The notes: generated by a model not told the origin, from the letters alone. A stretch of DNA of 9,337 nucleotides from Melioribacter sp. (GCA_016841125.1 JAENZU010000098.1:1-9337); one strand, 5' to 3'; positions 1 to 5,526 are shown, numbered from the stretch's first letter. A program made the numbers and translations.

Positions 1-69
1 CCACACACACCCAACTTACCCGCAAAAAGAAATAATTCCTTTTTACCCCTACTTACTAAAATTCTTATA

Positions 70-101
70 ACCACAAGCAAACTTCTAGTCGTGCTAGTGG
101 T
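70..101. repeat. Imperfect inverted repeat in non-coding leader
   Basis: ACCACaAGC (70-78) is matched by GCTaGTGGT (93-101). The arms are nine bases long with one central mismatch, around a 14-base loop. The block lies in the 215 non-coding bases before the first gene. A palindrome CGCTAGCG follows at 115-122, loosely framed by TGGG and CCCA. They could be protein-binding sites or a transcript hairpin. No T-run follows, so this is not a terminator. Confidence 0.4.
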
Positions 102-139
102 CTGCTGGGTTTCTCGCTAGCGCCATCCCACTTAAATTG

Positions 140-158
140 CTATTAGTTCTTTTAATAG
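140..158. repeat. Inverted repeat CTATTAg/tTAATAG, possible operator upstream of first gene
   Basis: CTATTA (140-145) and TAATAG (153-158) are exact inverted copies about 60 bp upstream of the start at 216; a G-T wobble extends the stem by one pair. The position and A+T-rich symmetry would suit a repressor site or promoter region. No regulator binding it is identified here and no convincing -35/-10 pair was recognised. Confidence 0.3.
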
Positions 159-215
159 TGGACGCGTTATAGGACGTTAATTCACTTTTCACCATTTAAC
201 ACGGGAGAATACCCC

Positions 216-1013
216 ATGAAGAAGTCAAATATATCAAATCGTAACGAAGAGTTCAATAAGGACTCTTCAAAAAACTTAACCCCGGATCATAAGGATTCGG
301 GGGATTTTTCTAACGAAACCCCAGAGGTAAAAATGAATTCGGATAATTTATTTAGCAGAATGGAATCTTCAAGAGATGATTCCCAAACCAACCAGCTTCA
401 TGCTGAGGCACTTCGATTAGCAGAGGAAATCACTAACCTTGAGCAGACTGTTGATGCTCGTAAGACTAAAATAACTGAGCTAAAGGATAAGCTTGAGAAT
501 CAGAGATATTACGACAGTCGCAGAAATGCTCCGGAGATTGTTCGTAATGAAAAGTTGCTGCTAAAAAACCAAATCCTTGATCTGCAAACCGCAAACATCC
601 TCGATAACCAGAAGTTGAGTGACCTTAATGCAAGGTTCACAACAATCCAACTAAGGATTAAAAAGGCTCTTGAGCATAGTAAAACCTCTGCTAAAGCAGC
701 CTCTCGCGATTGGATGAGAAAGAACTCTAATTTAGTGAAGGCAAAAATATTGGCTTTTCTTTCTAAAGCAAGCAGCGATCACAGTGCTCAATTATTGGAG
801 CTTAAAAGCGCCATTGGTCAGCCGGAATTTTCAGAGAAGCTTAGGGATCTAGTTTATGAAATAGATGCCGAGGTTTATGTTCTGATTTCCGGTCTTTCCG
901 ATTTGAAAGCGTACTACTTCACAATTATTGAAAACACTCTAAAGTCATGGGACGATAAGGATGGTTCTGTGATTGAGGAATTGGTTATCAACGATGAAGA
1001 AGCTAAATCATAA
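216..1013 (+). CDS. Hypothetical coiled-coil protein of the mobile element
   Basis: I do not recognise this 265-residue protein. Residues 1-60 are polar and charged (rich in N, D, S, E, K) and look disordered. About 60-160 is a long heptad-like region rich in L, E, K and Q, consistent with coiled coil. The C-terminal third is mixed helical with an acidic tail. There is no signal peptide, membrane segment or catalytic motif, so it is probably cytoplasmic. The start at 216 has GGGAG at 203-207, eight bases upstream. A second in-frame ATG at 333 also has a good site (AGAGG just upstream), and a terminator-like hairpin lies between the two, so the true N-terminus may be residue 40. The gene lies 78 bp before the next element gene on the same strand. 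A structural or DNA-handling role in the element is possible but only inferred. Confidence 0.75.
   Translation: MKKSNISNRNEEFNKDSSKNLTPDHKDSGDFSNETPEVKMNSDNLFSRMESSRDDSQTNQLHAEALRLAEEITNLEQTVDARKTKITELKDKLENQRYYDSRRNAPEIVRNEKLLLKNQILDLQTANILDNQKLSDLNARFTTIQLRIKKALEHSKTSAKAASRDWMRKNSNLVKAKILAFLSKASSDHSAQLLELKSAIGQPEFSEKLRDLVYEIDAEVYVLISGLSDLKAYYFTIIENTLKSWDDKDGSVIEELVINDEEAKS
280..302 (+). terminator. Terminator-like hairpin inside the 5' end of the first gene (possible attenuator)
   Basis: CCCCGGATC (280-288) pairs with GATTCGGGG (294-302) over nine pairs, one of them G-T, around the loop ATAAG. GATTTTTC follows directly and an A-run precedes it. This has the form of an intrinsic terminator, but it lies within the reading frame between two ribosome-binding sites. 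The G-run at 299-303 can instead pair with CCCC at 319-322, giving a mutually exclusive hairpin. Confidence 0.4.
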
Positions 1014-1018
1014 TCTAA

Positions 1019-1038
1019 GGGAAGGTGAAAGCCTTCCC
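1019..1038 (+). terminator. Hairpin after the coiled-coil gene (weak terminator or mRNA-stabilising stem)
   Basis: GGGAAGGT (1019-1026) and GCCTTCCC (1031-1038) form an eight-pair stem, with one wobble pair, closing a GAAA tetraloop. It starts a few bases past the stop codon. The bases after it (AATATTTACATAAG) are A+T-rich but not a true T-run, so termination is likely partial and the next gene may still be co-transcribed. Confidence 0.5.
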
Positions 1039-1091
1039 AATATTTACATAAGAAAAATAAACTTAAAAATTTAATTAAAGGAAAATCTAAG

Positions 1092-1475
1092 ATGAAAAAG
1101 AAAAAATGTTTGATTTGCAATTTACATGATTATTACAAGGCATATAAGCGAGAAGAAGACCTTCATGCTCAAGGTAAATCCAAATTAACTGCAGCGGATA
1201 TTCAGAAGAAAAAGGATTTCATAATAAGCGAACTGTTGCGTAATAAAGAAGACATTCTTAATAGAGTTATTGAAATAGTTGAAGTTGCCAGAAACTGCGG
1301 TGATCCTCATTTATATCAGTTAATTGAAAATTGCTACTACTCAAAACCGGAAGATCTTCACTCAAACATGATGGTCATAATTAGAACCCTTCATCCAAAA
1401 TTATCGGAACTTGTCTCGCTTGATGATGCCTTTATGCATGATATTCTCAAGAAATCCACACCATTTTTGGTTTAA
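1092..1475 (+). CDS. Hypothetical protein with N-terminal CxxC
   Basis: This is a 127-residue protein of unknown function. It opens with a lysine stretch and C6-L-I-C9, followed by a charged helical segment. Two more cysteines occur near residues 74 and 86 (in RNCGD and ENCYY). Four cysteines could bind zinc, but their spacing does not match a finger I know. The rest is predicted helical and soluble, with no signal peptide or membrane segment. The ATG at 1092 has AAGGA at 1078-1082, nine bases upstream. The gene sits between the coiled-coil gene and the excisionase-like gene, 42 bp before the latter, so it probably belongs to the element. It could be a small regulator, an accessory protein or part of a two-gene module with its neighbour; none of these can be shown from sequence. 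Confidence 0.75.
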   Translation: MKKKKCLICNLHDYYKAYKREEDLHAQGKSKLTAADIQKKKDFIISELLRNKEDILNRVIEIVEVARNCGDPHLYQLIENCYYSKPEDLHSNMMVIIRTLHPKLSELVSLDDAFMHDILKKSTPFLV

Positions 1476-1517
1476 TTTATCAATAACAACTAACACCAAT
1501 CATTTGGTATAAGAACA

Positions 1518-1850
1518 ATGGAAAATGTAACCAATGAAATAAGGCTTCACTCGATCTCCGACACTGCCCGAATGATGGGCATCGGGAAAGAGCAGCTTTA
1601 TGGCCTTCTTGACGAGGGCCGCATTGGTTACATCTCCATTGGCAAGTCTCGTAAAATCCCTCATACGGAAATAGTCAATTTCATAAAAACCAACACAGTA
1701 TATGGAGACGGTGCGCATCATGATATCAAAACAAAAACACCGAAGGCACTCAATAGGCAGAGTGCCATTTCGGTTTTCGAAGACGAAGACTTGGGTGGAG
1801 ATAAAATTCTTGAAAACCTAATGAAGGATAAGAACAATGGCAACAGTTAG
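1518..1850 (+). CDS. Excisionase-family helix-turn-helix DNA-binding protein
   Basis: This is a 110-residue protein with one winged helix-turn-helix of the MerR/excisionase (HTH_17) type at about residues 9-60. The features are SISDTARMMGIGKEQLYGLL, then a turn and wing (GRIGYISIGKSRKIP), then the HTEIVNFIK helix. This is the usual pattern of proteins that help or direct integrase-mediated excision, and some of them also repress transcription. The C-terminal 50 residues are charged and unassigned. The stop overlaps the integrase start by 14 bp, so the two are translated together. The bases around its start, ATAAGAACAATGG (1509-1521), recur exactly at the integrase start. No strong Shine-Dalgarno precedes the ATG at 1518. 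The family assignment is good; a role in excision is inferred from family and position. Confidence 0.85.
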   Translation: MENVTNEIRLHSISDTARMMGIGKEQLYGLLDEGRIGYISIGKSRKIPHTEIVNFIKTNTVYGDGAHHDIKTKTPKALNRQSAISVFEDEDLGGDKILENLMKDKNNGNS

Positions 1851-2883
1851 AGAAAAAGGAAAATTCTTGCATATTCAATGGTATGATTCAATTACTCAGA
1901 AGATCCATTCAAAATCTACCGGACTACCAGTTACGGAAGCTAACAGAAAAAAGGCGGAGAAGTTGGCGAACGAACTTCAAAAACAATTATCCGAGAAAAC
2001 TTTGAAACTAAAGAAGATCGGTATTAAGCAAGTAACCATCAAAGCAGCATTTAACCATTTTCTAAAAAACAACCAACACAAACACCCCAAAACGATAAAT
2101 AATTATCACCGATTCTATAATAAGTTCATCGAAACTTTTGATGAGAAACTTGCTTGTTCTGAGATAACCAAGATAGATGTGGAGGATTGGCTGAACGAAA
2201 TCAAGACTTTGAAACTATCCAAAAACTCAATACATACTTACGGAACACAGTTAACTCATTTTTTGAATTTTCTGTTTGAGTACAATTATACTCCAATGTT
2301 TAAGATTAACAAAGAAGTAAAAACACGCCCGGAAATAAAGGAAAAAATAGTCTTTACAGATGAAGCGATAATCAAGATTTTTGATTCACTGAAAGATAAA
2401 AACGAAAACTTCAGAACATCGATCTATCTATTATTCTACACCGGTCTGCGTTCATCGGATCTTTTGACAATTACAAAGAAGCGGGTCAATCTAAAAGAAA
2501 AAACTTTCAGTTATTACTCACCAAAGAGGAAGGTTTATCGTGAGGTTGCTTTCCATGATGACTTGGTGGAAGTTCTGTCAGATCGATTGAGAAATCTGAA
2601 TGATGATGATCGAATTCTAAACTACAAAATAGTTGAAAACCTTGGGCGAGCTGTAACAAGATACTTGGAAGATGAAGGGTTTGCCGGAATGGGCTATACA
2701 GCACGAACTTTCAGAAAGACATTTATTACTTTGTGTAGATCGAGATTTAAGATGGATGCTTCCATAGTTAGAGAATTAGTTGGGCACACTCACTCAAATA
2801 CTGCAGATAGGTATTACAACGAAATTGGGCTGGATGCAATGAGAGACGAATTGAAGAAGTTCAAGCGACCGGCAGCGAAGTAA
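1837..2883 (+). CDS. int: Tyrosine recombinase/phage-type integrase
   Basis: This 348-residue site-specific recombinase integrates and excises the element. Residues 1-60 look like an N-terminal arm-binding region, about 65-155 is the SAM-like core-binding domain (TINNYHRFYNKF ... NSIHTYGTQL), and 170-335 is the catalytic domain. Visible active-site residues are R205 (YTGLRSSDLL), a lysine in the beta-hairpin near 230, R293 (RTFRKTF), H317 (LVGHTHSNT) and the nucleophile Y326 (TADRYYN). The usual box II His-x-x-Arg is Arg-x-x-Arg here (R290, R293), a substitution worth noting. Length is normal for the family and the frame is intact, so it is probably functional. AAGGA at 1824-1828 gives an eight-base spacing to the ATG, which lies inside the excisionase gene. 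The downstream tRNA-Thr is its likely target. Confidence 0.95.
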   Translation: MATVREKGKFLHIQWYDSITQKIHSKSTGLPVTEANRKKAEKLANELQKQLSEKTLKLKKIGIKQVTIKAAFNHFLKNNQHKHPKTINNYHRFYNKFIETFDEKLACSEITKIDVEDWLNEIKTLKLSKNSIHTYGTQLTHFLNFLFEYNYTPMFKINKEVKTRPEIKEKIVFTDEAIIKIFDSLKDKNENFRTSIYLLFYTGLRSSDLLTITKKRVNLKEKTFSYYSPKRKVYREVAFHDDLVEVLSDRLRNLNDDDRILNYKIVENLGRAVTRYLEDEGFAGMGYTARTFRKTFITLCRSRFKMDASIVRELVGHTHSNTADRYYNEIGLDAMRDELKKFKRPAAK

Positions 2884-2960
2884 TAACTACCCTTCTACCC
2901 AACCATTCCACCCCCTAAAAACTCAACAAAATATTTTCAAACTACAGATCTCAAGAATTA

Positions 2961-2983
2961 TTGACATAGTTTTTGACATAGTT
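2961..2983. repeat. Tandem direct repeat TTGACATAGTT x2 (12-bp period)
   Basis: TTGACATAGTT occurs at 2961-2971 and again, exactly, at 2973-2983, with one T between. It lies between the integrase stop and the tRNA 3' end, where lambda-type integrases have arm-type sites. The role is inferred from position. The TTGACA core could also act as a -35 hexamer, but no matching -10 was recognised. Confidence 0.6.
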
Positions 2984-3030
2984 GATGTAGGTCTGATGGG
3001 GTCTGATTAGGTCTATTTAGGACAGTTGGG
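2981..3030. repeat. Degenerate 10-bp-period repeat next to the attachment end
   Basis: The 50 bases split into five consecutive 10-mers. The three central ones (2991-3020) share GTCT and are close to GTCTGATTAG; the outer two (2981-2990 and 3021-3030) are diverged. A 10-bp period puts each copy on the same face of the helix. This suits cooperative binding of integrase, excisionase or a bending protein at the recombination site. There is no spacer structure, so it is not CRISPR. Confidence 0.55.
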
Positions 3031-3050
3031 AAAAACCGAAAAATAAATAA

Positions 3051-3075
3051 CCCCGAAAATGAGCTGTTTTCGGGG
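3051..3075 (-). terminator. Intrinsic terminator downstream of tRNA-Thr
   Basis: A perfect nine-pair inverted repeat, CCCCGAAAA (3051-3059) and TTTTCGGGG (3067-3075), surrounds a seven-base loop. On the - strand it is followed by TTATTTATTTTT, a good U-rich tail, and it lies seven bases beyond the tRNA 3' end. It therefore ends the HU-to-tRNA operon. It may also stop some + strand transcription arriving from the integrase, although the T-run on that side is short. Confidence 0.85.
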
Positions 3076-3082
3076 TTTAAAG

Positions 3083-3155
3083 AGCCAACTATCAGAGTCG
3101 AACTGACGACCTGCTCATTACGAGTGAGCTGCTCTACCAACTGAGCTAAGTTGGC
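3083..3155 (-). tRNA. tRNA-Thr (anticodon CGU)
   Basis: The 73-base gene folds as a complete cloverleaf. The acceptor stem is GCCAACT/AGTTGGC, the D stem GCTC/GAGC, and the anticodon stem GCTCA/TGAGC with loop CTCGTAA. The T arm is GTCAG/CTGAT (one G-U pair) around TTCGACT. The anticodon CGU (genome 3120-3122) reads ACG threonine codons, and the body closely resembles other bacterial tRNA-Thr. The discriminator base is U and CCA is not encoded, so the end is added by nucleotidyltransferase. It starts 11 bases after the small ribosomal protein gene, is probably processed from that operon's transcript, and ends just before a terminator. Its 3' half is the likely integration site of the element to its left; the gene is intact, as expected if integration restores it. 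Confidence 0.95.
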
Positions 3156-3166
3156 TTCAAAAACTA

Positions 3167-3262
3167 CTATTTACCTTTTTTCTTATGTCTATTCTTACGT
3201 AATCTTTTTTTACGCTTGTGAGTAGCCATTTTATGACGTTTTCTTTTTTTACCGCAAGGCAT
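3167..3262 (-). CDS. Very small basic ribosomal protein, AURKAIP1/COX24 type (bL38-like)
   Basis: This 31-codon gene is easily missed. The product begins MPCGKKRKRHKMATHKRKK and is almost entirely Lys, Arg and His around a central MATHKRKKRLRKNRHKKK. That matches the short AURKAIP1/COX24-domain proteins annotated across Bacteroidota, which I recall being assigned to the large ribosomal subunit as bL38 in a Flavobacterium ribosome structure. The ATG at 3262 has an unusually strong Shine-Dalgarno (GGAGG, 3271-3275) at eight bases. It lies 15 bp after the TPR protein gene and 11 bp before tRNA-Thr on the same strand, so it is the third gene of the HU operon. The presence of a translation-apparatus protein and a tRNA in one transcript fits growth-linked expression. 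The identity is a confident family match; the ribosomal location is from the family, not from this sequence. Confidence 0.9.
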   Translation of the reverse strand: MPCGKKRKRHKMATHKRKKRLRKNRHKKKGK

Positions 3263-3277
3263 CTATTTTTCCTCCAA

Positions 3278-4054
3278 TTAATATGAGTTTATTAATTCTT
3301 GTGATTTCTGACCGACATTTGTATTCGGATCAATATCAACTGCTTTTTTCCACCATTCTTTAGCTTCGTTCGGGCGGTCTGCAGAAAAATTCACAATTCC
3401 AATATTGAATAAAGCAATCTGATGTTTCGGATCAATATCGAGCGCCTTCTTCATTGTTGAAATTGCAGTATCGTATTCTTTTAATTCAAAATAACAAACA
3501 CCCATGTCAACTATTACATCGGGCGAATTGGGTTTTGCAGTTAAATATGATTTATATGTTTCAATCGCTTTTTGATAAAACTTCGAATCATTCAACAAAT
3601 GAGCCAGTTTTAACTTGCTATCTAAATCGTTTGGATTTTCATCAACTATTTTCTGTAAACGATTAATTTCTTCTAAACTTTTCAGATCTACTCCCTGATG
3701 CGGATTATTCTGATTAGTCGGCGGCGACTGCGGCATTGTTTGAGCGGGAGTAGGGCTATCAAAGGTACCCGCACCGTAGAGAATTAAGAAACCGATTACC
3801 GCCAATCCCAAAATTGAATAAAAATATGCGACACTGTTTAATTGTTTCTTTTTCGGCAGAACCGGTTTTGAATCTGATGATTTTTTCGTTTTAATTTTCT
3901 GAGATTTTTTTTTATCCCCGGAAACCGCTGATTCTTTTTTCTCTCTAATTACAATTTCCGAATCATCTTTTTCCAAAACAGCACCGCAGCTAGAGCAATA
4001 ATTGCTGCTTAAGTCGTTTTGACTTCCGCAAACAGTACATACTAAATATTTAAT
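3278..4054 (-). CDS. Zinc-ribbon, single-pass membrane, TPR-repeat protein (probable ATT start)
   Basis: Read from 4054 this is a 258-residue protein. It has an N-terminal zinc ribbon (C6-TV-C9 ... C20-SS-C23), a Lys/Ser-rich linker, one hydrophobic membrane helix at about 74-96 (SVAYFYSILGLAVIGFLILY), a Pro/Gln-rich linker, and three TPR units at about 143-243 (for example AIETYKSYLTAKPNSPD). The first conventional start is TTG at 3976. That would remove the zinc ribbon and has no Shine-Dalgarno, whereas the in-frame upstream sequence is clearly coding. An ATT at 4054 gives (M)KYLVCTVCGS, a typical beginning for such ribbons, with GGAAAAGAA just upstream; a TAG at 4079-4081 closes the frame further up. 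ATA or ATC at 4064-4069 are alternatives. It lies 29 bp after the HU gene and 15 bp before the ribosomal protein gene. TPRs suggest protein-protein contacts outside the membrane; the partner is unknown. Confidence 0.8.
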   Translation of the reverse strand: MKYLVCTVCGSQNDLSSNYCSSCGAVLEKDDSEIVIREKKESAVSGDKKKSQKIKTKKSSDSKPVLPKKKQLNSVAYFYSILGLAVIGFLILYGAGTFDSPTPAQTMPQSPPTNQNNPHQGVDLKSLEEINRLQKIVDENPNDLDSKLKLAHLLNDSKFYQKAIETYKSYLTAKPNSPDVIVDMGVCYFELKEYDTAISTMKKALDIDPKHQIALFNIGIVNFSADRPNEAKEWWKKAVDIDPNTNVGQKSQELINSY

Positions 4055-4083
4055 TTCTTTTCCGATTATTGTACCTTTCTAAC

Positions 4084-4392
4084 TTATATTTTCTGCTTTT
4101 TAATATTATCTTTCATGCCTTTATCCACGGCACCTTTGAAGTCTTTTGAAAATTTAAAGACTGGAACATAATGCTCGTCTACAAAAACTTTTTCCCCGGT
4201 TCTTGGGTTACGTGCAAATCGAGCATTTTTCTTTTTAACTTTGTAAGAACCAAAACCACGTATCTCAATACCTTTTCCGTCTCTTAAAGCATTGATAACA
4301 GTATTAAGGAATCCTTCCACAATTGCTTCGGTTTCAATTTTGGTAAGACCGGTACCGGATGCAATTTTTTCCACAATATCTGCTTTAGTCAT
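4084..4392 (-). CDS. HU/IHF-family DNA-binding protein
   Basis: This 102-residue histone-like protein binds and bends DNA as a dimer and helps organise the nucleoid. The N-terminal helices (TKADIVEKIASGTGLTKIE, 2-20) and dimer core are followed by GFGSY (46-50) and the beta-arm motif RNPRTGE (61-67), whose proline at 63 intercalates in DNA. The tail KGMKDNIKKQKI is a slightly extended basic end. The length is normal (about 90-100). The ATG at 4392 has AGGGA (4401-4405) upstream. TCCC a few bases before that site could pair with GGGA and partly mask it, a possible control. It is the first gene of the operon leading through the TPR protein and ribosomal protein to tRNA-Thr; its promoter should lie in the 226-bp A+T-rich gap (4393-4618) shared with the divergent gene. 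Host HU/IHF proteins often assist tyrosine integrases, but its closeness to the element is probably chance. Confidence 0.95.
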   Translation of the reverse strand: MTKADIVEKIASGTGLTKIETEAIVEGFLNTVINALRDGKGIEIRGFGSYKVKKKNARFARNPRTGEKVFVDEHYVPVFKFSKDFKGAVDKGMKDNIKKQKI

Positions 4393-4618
4393 CTGAAAAC
4401 TCCCTGTTTTTATGGGACCAATATTTCAAAAAAAGTCTTGTAAGTTATTAAAAAATAAAGTTAATTCCAATAATTTTTCATCGGTAAAATTAAAACCATT
4501 TCTGCTAAGATACTGAAATCAAATAATTTAGCCGCAACTCTGCCGCTAATCTCATATTGGCACAATAATATAGATTGTAGTAACATCTAAATTTTTATAT
4601 ATTTTGTATTAAGATAAA

Positions 4619-5245
4619 ATGGAACTATTACCACTCATATATAAAGCCCTGCTCTATTTCTCAATTGCAACTGTTGTCATCCTTATTTTTTCATATGTCA
4701 CTTATAAGGTAAAGCAAAAGAAAATGGGGAATCTGAAACCCCATGAGAAATTTCAAAAAGCAAAGGAAGTCTCTGAGTCCAAAACTACTACCACTCCAAA
4801 GGTAGAAAAGGTTGAGAGAGCCGAGACTGTTCCCGAGAAAAAGACCGATATTAAGCATGAAGAAAGACGAGAAGAAACTAATAGACCCTCAAAACCGGAT
4901 GAGCGAAGATATCAGCCGAATAAACGTCCACCCAGCCGGATTCAAAGAATTGAGCGTATTGTTAATAAAATTGAAAAGCATAGACCTCCGGAAGACTCAA
5001 ACGATAGTTATGAGCGCAGGAAATCAGTACCACCCCCAAAAGATCAAAAACGGCTTGAGATAATTAAACCTAAAGCCAAACCGGCAAATGAACAGAAACC
5101 GGAAAAGAAAAAGAATCATGAAGATATTAGTAAAATGAAATCGTTAGGGGATAATGTTTTACAAAATTATTCGGAAGATGATGAGGATTTGAACTACACG
5201 GTTAAGGTTGATAAAAATAAATCCGGTGATACTGAAGAGAGTTAG
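4619..5245 (+). CDS. Membrane-anchored, highly charged hypothetical protein
   Basis: I do not recognise this 208-residue protein. Residues 8-29 form one hydrophobic helix (LYFSIATVVILIFSYVTY) followed by KVKQKK, so the long C-terminal part probably faces the cytoplasm by the positive-inside rule. That tail is low-complexity and rich in K, E, R and P (EKVERAETVPEKK, DERRYQPNKRPPSRIQRIERI), ending in an acidic stretch (SEDDEDLNYTVKVDKNKSGD). It looks largely disordered with perhaps one helix near residues 110-125. The ATG at 4619 lacks a strong Shine-Dalgarno and follows an A+T-rich stretch. It is divergent from the HU gene and 41 bp before the metal-binding protein gene on the same strand, so the two may form an operon. 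A scaffold or protein-recruiting role is possible but unsupported. Confidence 0.8.
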   Translation: MELLPLIYKALLYFSIATVVILIFSYVTYKVKQKKMGNLKPHEKFQKAKEVSESKTTTTPKVEKVERAETVPEKKTDIKHEERREETNRPSKPDERRYQPNKRPPSRIQRIERIVNKIEKHRPPEDSNDSYERRKSVPPPKDQKRLEIIKPKAKPANEQKPEKKKNHEDISKMKSLGDNVLQNYSEDDEDLNYTVKVDKNKSGDTEES

Positions 5246-5286
5246 TCTCCATCCATTATAGTCAATAAATAATGTAAGGAAGCACT

Positions 5287-5502
5287 TTGACGAAAAAATC
5301 ATTTCAAATTGACGGTATGTCTTGTGAACATTGTGTAAAAGCTATTGAAAAAGAATTTGCATTACTAGACATTGATTATTATGAAGTTGAAATCGGGATT
5401 GCAAATGTGAAATATGATATCACCCGGGTAGAGGAGGAGTCAATAATAAGAGCAATCCACGATGCGGGATACACTATTAAAGGAAAAGAAAACGGACATT
5501 AA
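5287..5502 (+). CDS. Heavy-metal-associated (HMA) domain protein, CopZ-like
   Basis: This 71-residue protein is a single ferredoxin-like HMA domain. The metal site is GMSCEHC (about residues 10-16), whose two cysteines bind Cu(I) or a similar soft metal, followed by VKAIEKEF. The C-terminal IIRAIHDAGYTIKG is the typical last helix and strand. Such stand-alone domains are cytoplasmic copper chaperones that deliver metal to P-type ATPases or regulators. No ATPase or copper regulator lies nearby, so partner and metal are inferred from the family. The start is TTG at 5287 with AAGGA (5276-5280) six bases upstream, and no ATG lies ahead of the metal motif. The central part, LDIDYYEVEIGIANVKYDITRVEEESI, is slightly diverged from classic CopZ. 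The gene ends inside a bidirectional terminator. Confidence 0.9.
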   Translation: MTKKSFQIDGMSCEHCVKAIEKEFALLDIDYYEVEIGIANVKYDITRVEEESIIRAIHDAGYTIKGKENGH

Positions 5503-5520
5503 ATTTAATCTGTCCGTTTT
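5489..5520. terminator. Bidirectional intrinsic terminator between convergent genes
   Basis: AAAACGGACA (5489-5498) and TGTCCGTTTT (5511-5520) are a perfect ten-base inverted repeat around a 12-base A+T-rich loop. Read from either side the stem ends in a T-run. It overlaps the last codons of the metal-binding gene and lies seven bases past the stop of the convergent IMPDH/GMPR-like gene, so it serves both. Confidence 0.85.
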
Positions 5521-5526
5521 AATAAT

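Larger units (their letters stand above)
1..3083 (+). mobile_element. Right (integrase) end of a tRNA-Thr-integrated element; other end outside window
   Basis: A tyrosine integrase with an overlapping excisionase-like gene runs toward, and ends 200 bp from, the 3' end of a tRNA-Thr gene on the opposite strand. This is the standard layout of integrative elements and islands that use a tRNA 3' end as attachment site. Short repeated motifs fill the gap between integrase and tRNA. The two genes upstream of the excisionase are unknown proteins without housekeeping signatures, as expected of cargo. I could not find a second copy of the tRNA 3' end in the window, so the other attachment site must lie to the left. 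Start 1 is the window edge, not the element border, and the 3083 border is approximate because the crossover probably lies inside the tRNA. Whether the element is still active is unknown. Confidence 0.65.

Noticed and set aside
914..1120. - strand frame across the gap between the two unknown genes (also 1500-1721 in the excisionase region)
   Set aside because: They are antisense to better-supported genes with Shine-Dalgarno sites; the phenylalanine/leucine-rich start is the complement of a poly-A/lysine stretch.
2961..3030. CRISPR-like array
   Set aside because: Repeats are 10-12 bases and contiguous, with no unique spacers and no cas genes.
2958..3140. 60-codon open frame on the - strand across the tRNA and terminator
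   Set aside because: It covers most of the tRNA-Thr gene and the terminator hairpin; the translation has no domain features and no ribosome site.
3278..3976. Shorter TPR protein beginning at TTG 3976
   Set aside because: The TTG has no Shine-Dalgarno and would cut the frame directly after an obvious CxxC...CxxC zinc ribbon encoded upstream in the same frame.
4812..5063. 83-codon + strand frame within the charged membrane protein gene
   Set aside because: It is a second frame of a low-complexity K/E/R-rich gene; it lacks a ribosome site and recognisable features.
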